From positions 3,608,299 to 3,672,298 of the forward strand of contig CM030935.1 of the NCBI GenBank assembly GCA_018136815.1: DNA of 64,000 nucleotides, written 5' to 3'. Made by a program: the position numbers and the translations under genes. Source of the DNA: Isochrysis galbana (taxonomy: Eukaryota; Haptophyta; Isochrysidales; Isochrysidaceae). The notes under the pieces are model-generated. The model was not told the DNA's origin. It worked only from the letters and a program-made list of their open reading frames with translations, and did not search any database. How positions within the stretch are numbered: the first letter of the stretch is position 1; each line of letters starts with the position of its first letter. This document shows positions 10,519 through 20,188 of the stretch, in pieces.

Positions 10519-10561
10519 GACCCTATCAGTTTACTGATAGTTGACTTGAGACCATGGGGAA

Positions 10562-11000
10562 TCCGAATCTGTGTGTCTTGTGCGTCAGTGGCAACACGGG
10601 GAACTGTTCAATTGTAATTGTGAGCGCGTACCTTACACGAATATTCATGCCTACAACCTTCACAGATGGGCAGGAATACAACACGTGGGCGGAACCGGGA
10701 CTGGATGGGACGAGGGGCAGGGGTGCCAGGCCCGGCCGTGGACCTCTCCCGAGTGCTCGGATGCGAACTAAGTGACGGCAGGGGCAGACATGATGGAGGC
10801 AACAGGACCGGCGCAGATCGCAAAGGAAGACAGAACAGAAGAAAAACAAAGATATTTTTAATAATAAAACATCTGAGCGTTAGTACCACTACTGCCACTA
10901 GCCCGGTACTATCACGACACCCCTCAGCGCATCTGCCCGTACGCCTTGACGTGTGCTGTCACTAGACACATACGCATATGCACCCCTCCGAATCTCCCCC
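10562..11000. other. Intergenic stretch, nothing recognised
   Basis: No coding sequence or known element seen. The frames here lack recognisable motifs. Confidence 0.4.
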
Positions 11001-11005
11001 CTCGC

Positions 11006-11802
11006 AAACCCCCGGCTCCCATTACAACTCCCCACAAGCTTCAAGCTACAATAAGGGAAAACCCATTGAGGCGGACCGACCTACGTCGGGCGACTCTCCG
11101 GGAAAAAGCACCGGGGGGGGGGGGGGGAACCTCTCGTCATGAAAAGAAACGGCCCTTACAGCTCTCGCCGCGAGCTGTCCTCGAGAAATAAAAGACTGCA
11201 CCCCGAGATACCTGCCACCGTGGTTCCCGTAGGCGCCTTGAGCCTCTCCCTCCTCATCCCCTCATCCCCCTCCTGTCGCCAGCCGCCCCCCTCCGCCCGT
11301 TTGCTAACGCAAACGAGTCTCGTTTCTCACCGCACTCCATCGAGGGGGGGGCAAAACCCCTCCTCTCCCTCTCTCCGTTCTCCTCCACCTCCGTCCCTGC
11401 GGCGCGTCGCCATGCGGCGCGCCACGGCCTGCTCTCAGAGGCCCTTTGGGGGCTCCCGGAGGGCCAGCCAGGGCAGCTCAGGTGGCAATGGAGGCTGGGG
11501 CTCAGCCCCTGCCCCCCCCTGCCTCTCCCACGCTTGCCTCGCTGGCCCTGGGAGCCGCCCGAAGCCCTCTGTCTGCCTGGCGACCAGGGATGGGGGGGAG
11601 TCAGCTCGAGGGCAGGCTCATGCTGGGCGTGGGAGTGCGAGTCACGGCCCGCGCCCACTAGGGGTCTGGGCCAGAGTGTTGATTTCCCAGCCCCTGCCAA
11701 AGGGCAGGGGCTGGGGTTGATTGTACGGGCCCACCCCGGGGGGTGTCCGCGATGGAGAGAGGGGGGCGCGAGGCCCCCATTGACCCCCACTTATAAAAGT
11801 AG
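11006..11802 (-). mobile_element. Approximately 0.8-kb dispersed repeat, copy A
   Basis: Matches 36345-37160 along its whole length in the same orientation, including a G run, the purine-rich middle, a gccatgcggcgcgccacggcc block and the end. On the minus strand it starts with a hairpin-like end (CTACTTTTATAAGTGG) and a frame starting MGASRPPLSIADTP. The hairpin followed by a start codon parallels the LINE 5' ends here, so it may be a second retroelement family, but no RT is visible. Confidence 0.55.
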
Positions 11803-12900
11803 ATCCAGAAGAAAAACAAAGAACGACGACACAAAAAGACTAACATAAACGGACCATCTACACTAGTAATCGGGGTAGAACTGCCAAAAGTACGAGGAGC
11901 GAGACGGGCGAGAGAGGAATGAAGAGGGCTCTCGGGACGCGGGGTTAATTTCAACGCGGGGGGGAATCTGGAGATCTGGAGTTGCCGGACCGAGGAGGGG
12001 TGGGAGATGAGGCGTGCTAAGTATATAGCACGCATCCATAAATATCCCTCCCCCACCCGCAACATCTCTAGAGGTCTGTCAAGCCTGAGCAGCAAAGTCC
12101 GCACAGGGCCTAGACGACTCTGCATGAGGAGCTGGAAAGCTGCACCCTCACCACCAGAAGGGAGGACACCCTCCTCTGACGATACACTCAACAAGGTCGA
12201 CGCCCAAGCGCGCCCGCGCATGAGACGAGCCACTCCCAATGCGCTCCACTTCACTGTCGCCACAACAAAGGATGAGACATCCCAACTGACCCCACCACCG
12301 CTTCAACATCTCGACACGTTACGTGCCGCGCTCACCTCAAGAGCCACACTCTACCCCAAGCCCACAACCCAAAAGCTCACCCCCCCTACTCCATCCCCCT
12401 TTGTCTACCAACATGCACGAGCATGTACTACTGATGGTAGTAGACATCAAGGCTGGTAGTACCAGTTGCATGTGAGACTTATGGTGTGCACCTCGTATCA
12501 AGAGACGAGAAAGATTTCCTGGTAGTCTTAGCCATTGCTGCAACGGCTTCACGCACTCGCAGTGATGCAAGAAGACGGCCACTCAATCGTATTTTAGCTC
12601 CAGTGGCTGATGTCCATCATGCGTTGCTCATGTGTTACTCGTTCGGATCAAGGGCGAAGCCTTTTCATAGTCTCCTCGAATGTGTGGAACATCTGAGCGC
12701 ATCGGCACTCGTTCTGACGGATGCAGGCTTGCAAAATACGTACGATGGGAACGACGTCACCCGAATCTCTCTTAATCTAAAGCTGCGTGACCAGTCCATC
12801 TACAATTGAGGCGAGGCGAATCCCAGGACGGTGCCGGGAGGAGGGCGTAAATGCCGCTCTGCGGTCAAAGCGCTAGCTTATTTCTTGCTCTACAGTCCGA
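11803..12900. other. Intergenic stretch
   Basis: No reliable gene. Frames at 12007-12459 and 12486-12809 have no recognised sequence. The last part is probably 3' untranslated sequence of the minus-strand gene that ends at 12904. Confidence 0.4.
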
Positions 12901-12903
12901 GCA

Positions 12904-15177
12904 TTAGGCGCTTCCAGCCCACTGTGCATCGCCAAGCTCATTTTCGATGCAGCAGAGCAGCTCAACAGCGTGTTCCCGCGCTTCCGCATCCACTGGTGCA
13001 GGGGAGTCGTTACCCGCTTCGAGTGCTGCGCGCAAGCGAGGCAGAGCGCTGCGCACCACCTGCGTGGATCGAGAGGCCGAGGCCAATGCAGCAGCTGCCT
13101 CGACGGCCACAGCGACATATGCTGAGGAAACCAATTCGCAGAGCTCTGACTCAATTTCCAGCAGTGACTCTCGAAGCTCGGCTGAGGCATCGCAAAATGG
13201 GCCGGCAAAGCCCGACCTCACTGCTTGAGCGGCAGAACTAGCAAGCTCGAGCACTTGACCGGCAAGCGACACAGCCGCTGGACGAATTCCATCTTCCACA
13301 TTGCGGATGCAGCACACGGCTGCGGCAGCGATGCGTTCCATGAGAGGTCTGGCACCAACAGCAGGCGGTCGGCCATGAATGCTAGCAGCACTGCCGGCAG
13401 ATGAGCCAAGAAGACAAGATGTCAACGTCGAAGTACACGACATCGCCAGGACACTCAACAATGAGAGCAGCCCATCCTGCACCGGCTCGCTGAAACGCTG
13501 TATCCTGAGCGTGACCGGCAGCAACAACTCCCAGATTGCAGACCCATAGCTGGGGGTCACGGATCCGGTTGACGCACAGAGTGACATCGCTGACCCAGCT
13601 AGGTGCAGTAACCTTTCGATAAGTTCAGGGTCAGTGACATCGTCCTGCGCATGCCCGGAGGCGCAGGCTTCGTCAAGAGCTTGCGGACCTTGGGTGCTCG
13701 TCTCAGGGCCCGCAGTCTGGTCCTCGTCGTCAGCTTGGGAACCATCCCCGGAGGCATCCTTCTGCGCCGTTGACAATCCCTGCCCACTCTTCATCTTGAT
13801 CTTCTTACCGCTCGGCGTGGGTACGTATCTGTCTGCCGTTCGTTCGAGCACGCTCGAGAGCAGCTCAAGCAAGCCATGGCGCGCGACAGCGGGTATACTC
13901 GCATCCGCCACGCTCTTGCTACTGCTGGATGCGTCGTGTGCAGCCCACGGAAGCAGCAGTGCATCGGGAGATACCGCCTCGAGCAGAGCGTCGCGCATGC
14001 GTACAGCTTGCTCATGTCTTCCTACCGCCTCGGTCGCAGCCTCATTCACTTGTGCTGCCAGCCGTGCTGCAAGTGCATCAGCTGCTCCACCTGCTACGTG
14101 CGGCAGGGTCCCAACCGCGTCCTCGGGGACACCGTCGCCTCCGTGCGCATCAGAGCCCTCCATCGCATCCGTGTTGCTGGCAAGAGCGAATGCGTTGCTC
14201 AACGCCTCGAGAGAGATCAGCCGTGCAGGGAGAGTAACGCCAGGAGCAAAAAGTGGGGCGCATGCACCTTCCCACGCCACTTCGAAGGCGTGGTGTAGAA
14301 CGTCCTTGTCAGAATTCTTGGCCGATTCAAGGGATGGCGAATGCAACGGCAAGGCCAGGATCAGTGCGGCGGCAAGCACTCGCCGCTTCGACAGTGTCGG
14401 GGAGCTCGGAGTGTCTGTCTGTGGTTTCGCGTCACAAGTGGATGATGGCCCGGCCCGGTCCATCTCGAAGACTTGCTCTTGCACCACGGGCTTCACCAAG
14501 ATGGACGCGGCAAGCTGCCGGGTATGCAAGGCAACTTTGGGCTCATCGAGGGCACCATCCGCCAAAACGAGCAGGAGATTGAGCGCGGCGAGCGCGGCGG
14601 ACTCCACGGAGCTGGTCGCCCAGAGGCAGACCGTCTCGACATGGTCCGGAGCGCTCAAGGCTTCGGCTGCCTCGGGCAGAGCCTCGCAGATGTTCCACAG
14701 GAAGCCGAGCTGAGGGATGCCCGCGGCAAGGTCCCCGGCCTCACCGTCCGCGAGCATGCTCGAGCTGGAGGCGGAAGCTGAGGCAGCAGCCGCGAGCTCG
14801 CTCAGCGCGAGGGAGTGTATGCCGCGTGCGAGAGCCACCTCACATAGAGAGGACTCAACGAGCGATGCCTCGTGTAGGGCTGCCCATGCTGCTGCGCGCA
14901 GCTGGGCTGGCACCGCCTCACGCTTCCAGCAGCGCTCAAGGCCGATAAAAAGCCTGGTTGCCTCCTCGGAGCGCATCGCCTCGCCTGCCTGGCCTAGCAT
15001 GGTGAGGATCTCAGGAAGCTGCATCAGCGCGCCACGCAGCTCGCTCGGGTCAGCGTCCGCCCACTCGAGAACGGAAAGCACGGCAGCGAGAGCAGTGCGC
15101 CAGCGCTCTTGCCTCGCTGCCTTTTCGTGCCGCTTCGCCCGCGCCTTGTCCATCCGCTTGCGCTTTGCGCCGCCCAT
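12904..15177 (-). CDS. ARM/HEAT-like helical repeat protein (HEATR3/SYO1-like?)
   Basis: Single 757-residue frame. The strongly basic N-terminus (MGGAKRKRMDKARAKRHEKA) is followed by Leu/Ala-rich amphipathic helices along most of the length, as in armadillo or HEAT solenoids, with an acidic low-complexity insert near residues 470-520 (DASGDGSQADDEDQ). The order basic tail, solenoid, acidic loop is that of the SYO1/HEATR3 chaperones that escort ribosomal proteins uL5 and uL18 to the nucleus. I see no diagnostic motif, so this is a suggestion only. The ATG lies directly beside a 200-nt tract of C and T (15180-15380, plus strand). Composition is uniform and no frame break is seen. Confidence 0.7.
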   Translation of the reverse strand: MGGAKRKRMDKARAKRHEKAARQERWRTALAAVLSVLEWADADPSELRGALMQLPEILTMLGQAGEAMRSEEATRLFIGLERCWKREAVPAQLRAAAWAALHEASLVESSLCEVALARGIHSLALSELAAAASASASSSSMLADGEAGDLAAGIPQLGFLWNICEALPEAAEALSAPDHVETVCLWATSSVESAALAALNLLLVLADGALDEPKVALHTRQLAASILVKPVVQEQVFEMDRAGPSSTCDAKPQTDTPSSPTLSKRRVLAAALILALPLHSPSLESAKNSDKDVLHHAFEVAWEGACAPLFAPGVTLPARLISLEALSNAFALASNTDAMEGSDAHGGDGVPEDAVGTLPHVAGGAADALAARLAAQVNEAATEAVGRHEQAVRMRDALLEAVSPDALLLPWAAHDASSSSKSVADASIPAVARHGLLELLSSVLERTADRYVPTPSGKKIKMKSGQGLSTAQKDASGDGSQADDEDQTAGPETSTQGPQALDEACASGHAQDDVTDPELIERLLHLAGSAMSLCASTGSVTPSYGSAIWELLLPVTLRIQRFSEPVQDGLLSLLSVLAMSCTSTLTSCLLGSSAGSAASIHGRPPAVGARPLMERIAAAAVCCIRNVEDGIRPAAVSLAGQVLELASSAAQAVRSGFAGPFCDASAELRESLLEIESELCELVSSAYVAVAVEAAAALASASRSTQVVRSALPRLRAALEAGNDSPAPVDAEAREHAVELLCCIENELGDAQWAGSA

Positions 15178-15520
15178 CCTAGCTTGCTCCCTTGCCCTCT
15201 TCCTCCCGCCCCCTCCTCTCCCCCCTCCCCCCTCCCTCTTCTTTCCCTCTCCCTCCCTCTCTCTCTCTCCCCCCCCCCCCCCCCCCCCACTCTCTTCCTT
15301 CCCCCCCCCCCCCCCCCCCCCTCTCTCTCTTCCCTCTCCCTCTCTCTCTCTCTCTCTTTCTCTCCCTTCCCTCTCCCTCTTCCCCCCACCTCTCCCCGTC
15401 GGGACGGACTCGGTCGGACACGAGGCTCGGCGCGGCTCGAGGTGGCGCTGCTCTCTACGGGTAAAACAGCCGGGAGAGACCTACCGTCTACCGTCTATCG
15501 TCTATCGTCTATCGAAGTTC
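15178..15520. repeat. Pyrimidine tract (CT/C runs) upstream of minus-strand gene
   Basis: 15180-15385 is almost only C and T on the plus strand, with C runs over 15 nt and CT repeats. 15485-15515 contains tandem ctaccgt/ctatcgt units. Confidence 0.7.
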
Positions 15521-15830
15521 TAATTCAAGTGCGACGAGTCGAGCTTTGACTTTGGGGGGTCGGAGGGCGATGAGGAAGGGGAAGGGAGAGGAGCGGCGAG
15601 AGGCGCGGCGAGGGAGAAGGAATCTGCAAGGGTGACAGGCTCAACCACCTCCATGGAGAGAGGCGGGAGGAATGGCGAATGGCTTGGTTGGGCGCTTGCG
15701 CTTGGGCGAGGGCGAGCGCGACGAGGCAGCGTGACGCGGACGACACAGACACAGATAGGGCGGTCAAACATGGGCCTTTTCACTATTAGTACGGGTTGGG
15801 CTGCATTTTTTGACCGTGGCGCGAGACCCA
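15520..15830 (-). mobile_element. Ty3/gypsy gag fragment
   Basis: Minus-strand peptide ending PPLSMEVVEPVTLADSF aligns with the gag start at 2240-2440 (VLPPFSAEEVVQPAI), and the DNA shares ggcgagggcgagcgcgacg. No further gag or pol follows. Confidence 0.4.
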
Positions 15831-15894
15831 ATAGAAAACCTCAGGGGGGGGGGCACCTGTGTCGCATCGTCGCATCCAGAGTATTTTTTAAACT

Positions 15895-16299
15895 CTATGC
15901 GGATGCGGATGCGGTGTCTCCACCATGCGTTGTGCGTGAGAAAAATTGAGTGAGTTTTGTTTTTGCCAATGACCAATGAGTTGTGCCAGTACGGGTTAGG
16001 TCCGTAAGAGGGGCGGCGAGATGCGAAAAGCCTTTGATAAAACGACGGTAGTACGAGCACAGACCGAGGAACGAGCGGACTTTCTCGAGGGAGTTGATGT
16101 CGCGCGGGTTGATGGCACGTACGACCTCGATCTTCTTGGGGTCCATTTCCAGGCCGCGGCGGGAAACGACGTGGCCCAGGTACTCTCCCTTAATAGCAAA
16201 GAGGACACATTTGGACGCCTTGCACGTGAGACCGGCCCAACGGAGACGCTCGAGCACGAGGTCGAGGCGGTGGAGCATTTGGTGGAAGGAGGCAGCCAC
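15895..16299 (-). pseudogene. Ty3/gypsy RT C-terminal fragment
   Basis: Minus-strand frame with the post-catalytic RT segment of Ty3/gypsy elements: LTCKASKCVLFAIKGEYLGH, then VRSFLGLCSYYRRFIKGFSH, then LAAPLTDLT. This block normally precedes RNase H, which is missing. Directly upstream on the same strand is the gag N-terminus (16799), so gag and RT were brought together by an internal deletion. Confidence 0.8.
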
Positions 16300-17324
16300 G
16301 CGAGCGTCGAGGGTGTCGCCCGTGCCTCCTCGTCTTCAGGCGGGGGCGGGTAGTGCGGAAAAGCCAAAGCGGGCAAGGTTTCAGTGGGAGCGGGCATTGG
16401 CCCGCTCCTCACTGCACCGGAGGGCGACGACGGGGGCGAGGATGGAGGCGCGGCGCCGAACTCGGAAGGGTCCGGGGGAGCGGTGGCTGCGGCCTCGGCG
16501 TGCGAGTGGACGAGGGGTTCGGCATCGGTGGGAAGCAAAGCGGGTAGCGGGCCCGACTCTGTGGATTTGGGGCTCTGGAGCTCTTGTGGCGGGTCCGGCG
16601 CGGGACGCGACGACTCGGATTCTTCACCTGACGGACTGGAAGTTACGGATGGAACAGGAGGAACCGGATGGGATGGAAGGTAAACGGCGGTAGGCACGGC
16701 TTTCTGGACATTGGCGGGTTGGACGGGCTGACCATCTCCCATGGTTGGGAGATGGATGGCGGGCAGCGGCGAGGGCGAGCGCGAGGACGGAGCGGACATG
16801 GCGGATAGCGAGTGTGAGTGGGTGAGTGAGTGGATTTGGTTGGTGTTGTAAGATTGCTTGTTACGACGGAACGAGAGCGAGAGCGAGAACGAGGGAGCGA
16901 GGAGCGACTGGGGCGAGGGACGAGGGCGACAGAGGCCGACAGGATACCAATAGGGCCAGGCAAGAGTTGCCGGCAACTTTTCGAGCAACTTTGGGGTGTT
17001 TGAGCGTGCGAGCAACTCCGAGCATCTTTACCCCTAGAAGAGCAACCTCGAGCAACTTTGGGCAACTTACCGAGCAACTTATACCCCTTATTGCTCAGCT
17101 ATCGTTAACGAGCACTCCCGGGGGCGGGAGGGGTGGGGGCCGCGCGGGAGCTTGGGGACGTGGGGAGGGGAATAAGTAGGAAAAGGGCAGGGGGCAGGGG
17201 GCAGCAGGGGGCGGCGGCGGCGGTGGGGCAAGTGCGGCACTTGCGCGGCACTGCAGGACTACGTATGTTAAAGCGAACGAGGCCAAAGAGCTAAAGAAAG
17301 ATAGAGGGCCAGGTCGATTCGCTC

Positions 17325-17745
17325 AGCACCCCCCACCCCTCCTCTCCTGCCGCGCCGACGCTCCGCCAACGCCAAACGCCGGAAGGCAACGAAACCCTAA
17401 CCAAGCCAAGCGGAACCTACGAAGAACAGGCCTGGACAACAACGAAAGTGAAAGTGAGCAAGTCCCAAGCAAGAACCGGAACTCAACAAGAAACAACAAG
17501 CCTTGCAAGAAGCTAAACAAGCCTTCACAAGGTAACCCGAGAGCCTGAGACAAGCGCGCGGCGAGTGACAGGCAACCTGGCTCCTTTGGGTCAAGATTAC
17601 CCGAAAGGAGGAAACCTGGAATCTAGACCTGACAAACAGGCTAGACGGAACGAAACGAGAACTCGAATTCTAGATCGCTAGGGACGAACCCTACCAACCT
17701 AGATGTACCTGAGCTTCACCGTGTGGCCGCACGGCGAAGGGCCAC
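17325..17745 (-). repeat. LTR fragment of the 50-55 kb retrotransposon
   Basis: The reverse complement matches the first part of the 1330-bp LTR (about 50080-50460) with scattered differences, including ctagatcgctagggacgaac and the ctcgaattctagatc region. It is diverged from the two identical LTRs at 50-55 kb, so it comes from an older insertion. It interrupts the LINE ORF1 that precedes it. Confidence 0.75.
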
Positions 17746-18664
17746 ATCTTGGAGGGCGCTGTATAGCGCTTTGCGCGACGAAGAGCCTTTCTTATTTATT
17801 TTCTCGTCGATGGATTCCGTTTTGACTCGGACCGAGATGTCAGTTTGGCTGATGCGAAGCGTGGTGATGTCGCCGTACCGTTCTTTGAATTGTTGTGCGC
17901 AATCCTCGTTCACAGCAATATGCCATGGTCCGCGAATGTAGCGGGCCCAAAAGTCCGGCTCCGGGTCGACTCCTTCGAGCTCCAATAGGAGCTCTACGAT
18001 TGCGGCGTAGACTGTGGCGTCCAAGAAGGCGTGGTCGCCCTCTTGGTGGAAGGATAGTTCAAAAGTTGCGTCCGATTCCATGGCGCCTTGCTCCTCATCT
18101 GAGGGCGGCTCCTGAGAGGCAAGGGCGGTCGGAGGTGGTGGGATTGTGGGTGGGTCTATGTGTGCAGCTGGCGTGTCTGTGTGGCGTACGCCCCAAGGCG
18201 CACCCAAATAGCTCCTCGTCTGTGTGATCTTCTGTTGTGTTGCTGGTGGATCAAGGTCAATGAGCATGTTGTGATTGGTGTTGAGGTTGTGCCCATAGGG
18301 GCCACCCGGTCTCGGGCCGCGCCGCCGAGGCAGCGCGGCCGTCGCCAGGGCGAGAGAGGCCTCTGCCATAAGGCATGCCTTGTGGGTGATTGTCTCTGCT
18401 GGTCTGGTGTTGGTGTGATGCTTGTCACAGCCTGTGGCCCACCATGGGGTGGGCCAGCATGGCTGCCTTCCTTGGTGTGGCCGGGGCCACGGGCCGTGCG
18501 GCGCGACCGGGGTCGCGCTCACCTGCTCGGCCTCTGCGGGCGGTCGCGGTCGCTTCGCCAGCGACAGCTCCATGGGTACTGGGGGGGCTCCCGCGGCGGG
18601 GGGCCCGAAGGAAAGGTGGGGGGCGGCGGCGCGCTCCATGGCAACCAACTATAAAGTTAGTTGG
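17745..18664 (-). mobile_element. LINE 5' end with ORF1, 3'-truncated
   Basis: Starts with the hairpin CCAACTATAAAGTTAGTTGG (18645-18664), ATG at 18639-18637, and ORF1 beginning MERAAAPHLSFGPP. This is the longest ORF1 here, about 300 residues. It is Pro/Ala/Arg-rich first, then has an acidic and helical C-terminal part (ATVYAAIVELLLELEG...YGDITTLRISQTDI) that may be a nucleic-acid-binding domain. Its tail reads into the LTR fragment and stops at 17716. Nested in the hAT-like element 16951-18781. Confidence 0.65.
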
Positions 18665-19124
18665 ACTCCGAGCGAGCAACTTGAGCAACTTGCGAGCAAC
18701 TTAGCCCCATTTCCGAGCAACTCCGAGCAACTTTTACGAGCAACTTTGGGGGTCTGAGCGAGCAACTCTTGCCTGGCCCTAGATACCAATCCGACTAGTC
18801 CGACAACAATCCGAGACACGCACACTCGACTTTCACCCAACATCCCCCCACACTCACGTATCTTTCCCCACTTGGGCGGGGAAGACACAGAAGGAAGGAA
18901 ACAAGGAAGAGAAAGCCGACAAGAGAGCGACGATGCGACGGAAGAGCCGACGGCGAACGGCGGTTACTCCGAACGAGTAAGTAGAAAGTAAGGAGGGAAT
19001 CTATGTGCGTAAACCGAAAGGGGCGAGAGAATAGGTTTTGCGCGGGGGAAAAGTCCGCAGCGACGAACACCTACGACGAGGGCGAGAGCAGGCGCGGGGG
19101 AACGACAGCAAGGAGGGACCAAAG

Positions 19125-19595
19125 CAGTGATGGTGCATCAGTACTAATATCAGTTTTTTACATCAGTATCAGCTCACCTCGAGCTGATAACTGATATCAG
19201 TTGTCAGTTGTCAGCAGCTTGGAGCTGGGAGAAAACAAAACACCCAGTCCCCTTTACTTTCTACATGCCAAAAAAGTGAAAAAAAAAATAAATTTTTGTG
19301 AGGTCGGATGGACGTCGTACTGGTCTCCAGCGGGAGTCGAAATGGTCTTCTGCGGTGCACATCGTCCGCGGACTGTCATCTGAGCCGCTTGTCGCCCAAA
19401 CATTCCTTCTTGGAAGGCGTTTTGTTATATTTATATCTGCAGCAAATACACAAGCCACTGATATCAGCTGATAATCTGCTCGCTCAGGGCCTTGGAGGTG
19501 ATAACAGCTGATAAGGTCCATCAGCTTATATCAGCTATGATATCAGTGTCAGCCTCGAAGTTGGTGTCAGCTGATGAACTGATGCACCATCACTG
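19125..19595. mobile_element. hAT-like MITE, 471 bp
   Basis: Perfect 18-bp inverted ends (CAGTGATGGTGCATCAGT and its inverse) with the 8-bp duplication GACCAAAG at 19117-19124 and 19596-19603. CAGTG fits the hAT terminus YARNG. Many palindromic ATCAGCTGAT/GATATCAG units fill both subterminal regions (19140-19210 and 19455-19580). The middle has no coding sequence. Confidence 0.85.
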
Positions 19596-19699
19596 GACCA
19601 AAGGCAGAGCAAGGCCCAAGGTGCGAAGGAGCGAAACAGGAGCGAGACATGCCACAAAGGGGCGCGACGGCAAGGAGCGAGGGGCGAGTTACGAGTGAC

Positions 19700-19940
19700 G
19701 AGTTCTACAAGTTACCAGTAAAACTCCGCGGCAAACAAGATCGATTGAGCACAAAGACGCAAGTTCAGAAGTCGATCGCGGATGCGACAGAGAGAGAGTG
19801 TAGAGTGTTGAGGTGAGTGTGGTGCCGTGTCGTCAGTCCGCCGGACTCTATCCGTTCTGTCGTCTGTCGTTCTTCGTTCGTCGCTCTCGTTCTCGTTCTC
19901 GTTCCCGTTCTCGTCCCTCGTTCCAGTATCAAGTAAGGCT
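19700..19940 (+). repeat. Ty3/gypsy LTR or leader fragment upstream of enkurin
   Basis: Plus-strand sequence matches the inverse of 2500-2690 (gtgtagagtgttgaggtgagtg; ctgtcgtctgtcgttcttcg). It ends about 250 nt before the enkurin start codon, so it could contribute to that gene's promoter or 5' leader. Confidence 0.5.
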
Positions 19941-20188
19941 CCAGTGCCGTACATAATACAAATAGGTAGATACAGATTTCTTGTAAACGCGCGCGTGGCC
20001 GTTTCGCCTCTTCCGAAGCGTTCCGTCGCGGCGCTCTCGCCCAGCGCGCCCCCCCCTTCCCTCCCCGCTTCCCCCCGCCCCCCTCGCCCCCGGCCCCCGC
20101 TCGCCCAGGACCCCGGCGGCGACTTCCCCCTCTTCTCTCCTCTCCAGCTGGTGTCGCTTTCTCTCCCGACCGTTCGAGCTCCGTCACC

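Larger units (their letters stand above)
9118..10542 (-). mobile_element. Non-LTR retrotransposon (LINE), internally deleted, with target duplications
   Basis: The direct repeat GACTTGAGACCATGGGGAA flanks it (9099-9117 and 10543-10561), a typical target-site duplication. On the minus strand it starts with the hairpin CTATCAGTAAACTGATAG (10540-10523), ORF1 ATG at 10518, and ends in the conserved 3' motif plus oligo-T. ORF1-like sequence (10518-9871) is interrupted and an RT piece (9926-9567) follows directly. At 1.4 kb it lacks the endonuclease and most of RT, so it is a mobilised deletion derivative or was deleted later. Confidence 0.8.
16951..18781. mobile_element. hAT-like non-autonomous transposon, 1831 bp
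   Basis: Perfect 20-bp terminal inverted repeats (TAGGGCCAGGCAAGAGTTGC at 16951-16970, inverted at 18762-18781) flanked by the 8-bp duplication GATACCAA (16943-16950 and 18782-18789). TAGGG fits the hAT terminal consensus YARNG and 8 bp is the hAT duplication length. Both subterminal regions (16970-17090 and 18655-18760) are packed with GAGCAACTT units in the same orientation, like subterminal transposase-binding motifs of hAT elements. The centre carries a LINE 5' end and an LTR fragment. No transposase. Confidence 0.85.
15895..19690 (-). mobile_element. Ty3/gypsy element, internally deleted and carrying nested insertions
   Basis: Read on the minus strand: LTR or leader sequence (about 19690-18790), continued at 16942-16800, gag start MSAPSSRSPSP (ATG near 16799), then RT C-terminal sequence to 15895. 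The leader is interrupted by two hAT-like elements, 19125-19595 and 16951-18781, each with its own 8-bp target duplication. Removing both gives a layout like the copy at 2233-2815. The outer ends and 3' LTR are not resolved. Confidence 0.55.

Noticed and set aside
13634-14713. 359-residue plus-strand frame
   Set aside because: Antisense of the ARM/HEAT-like gene; Ser/Ala/Arg composition follows from its codon bias.
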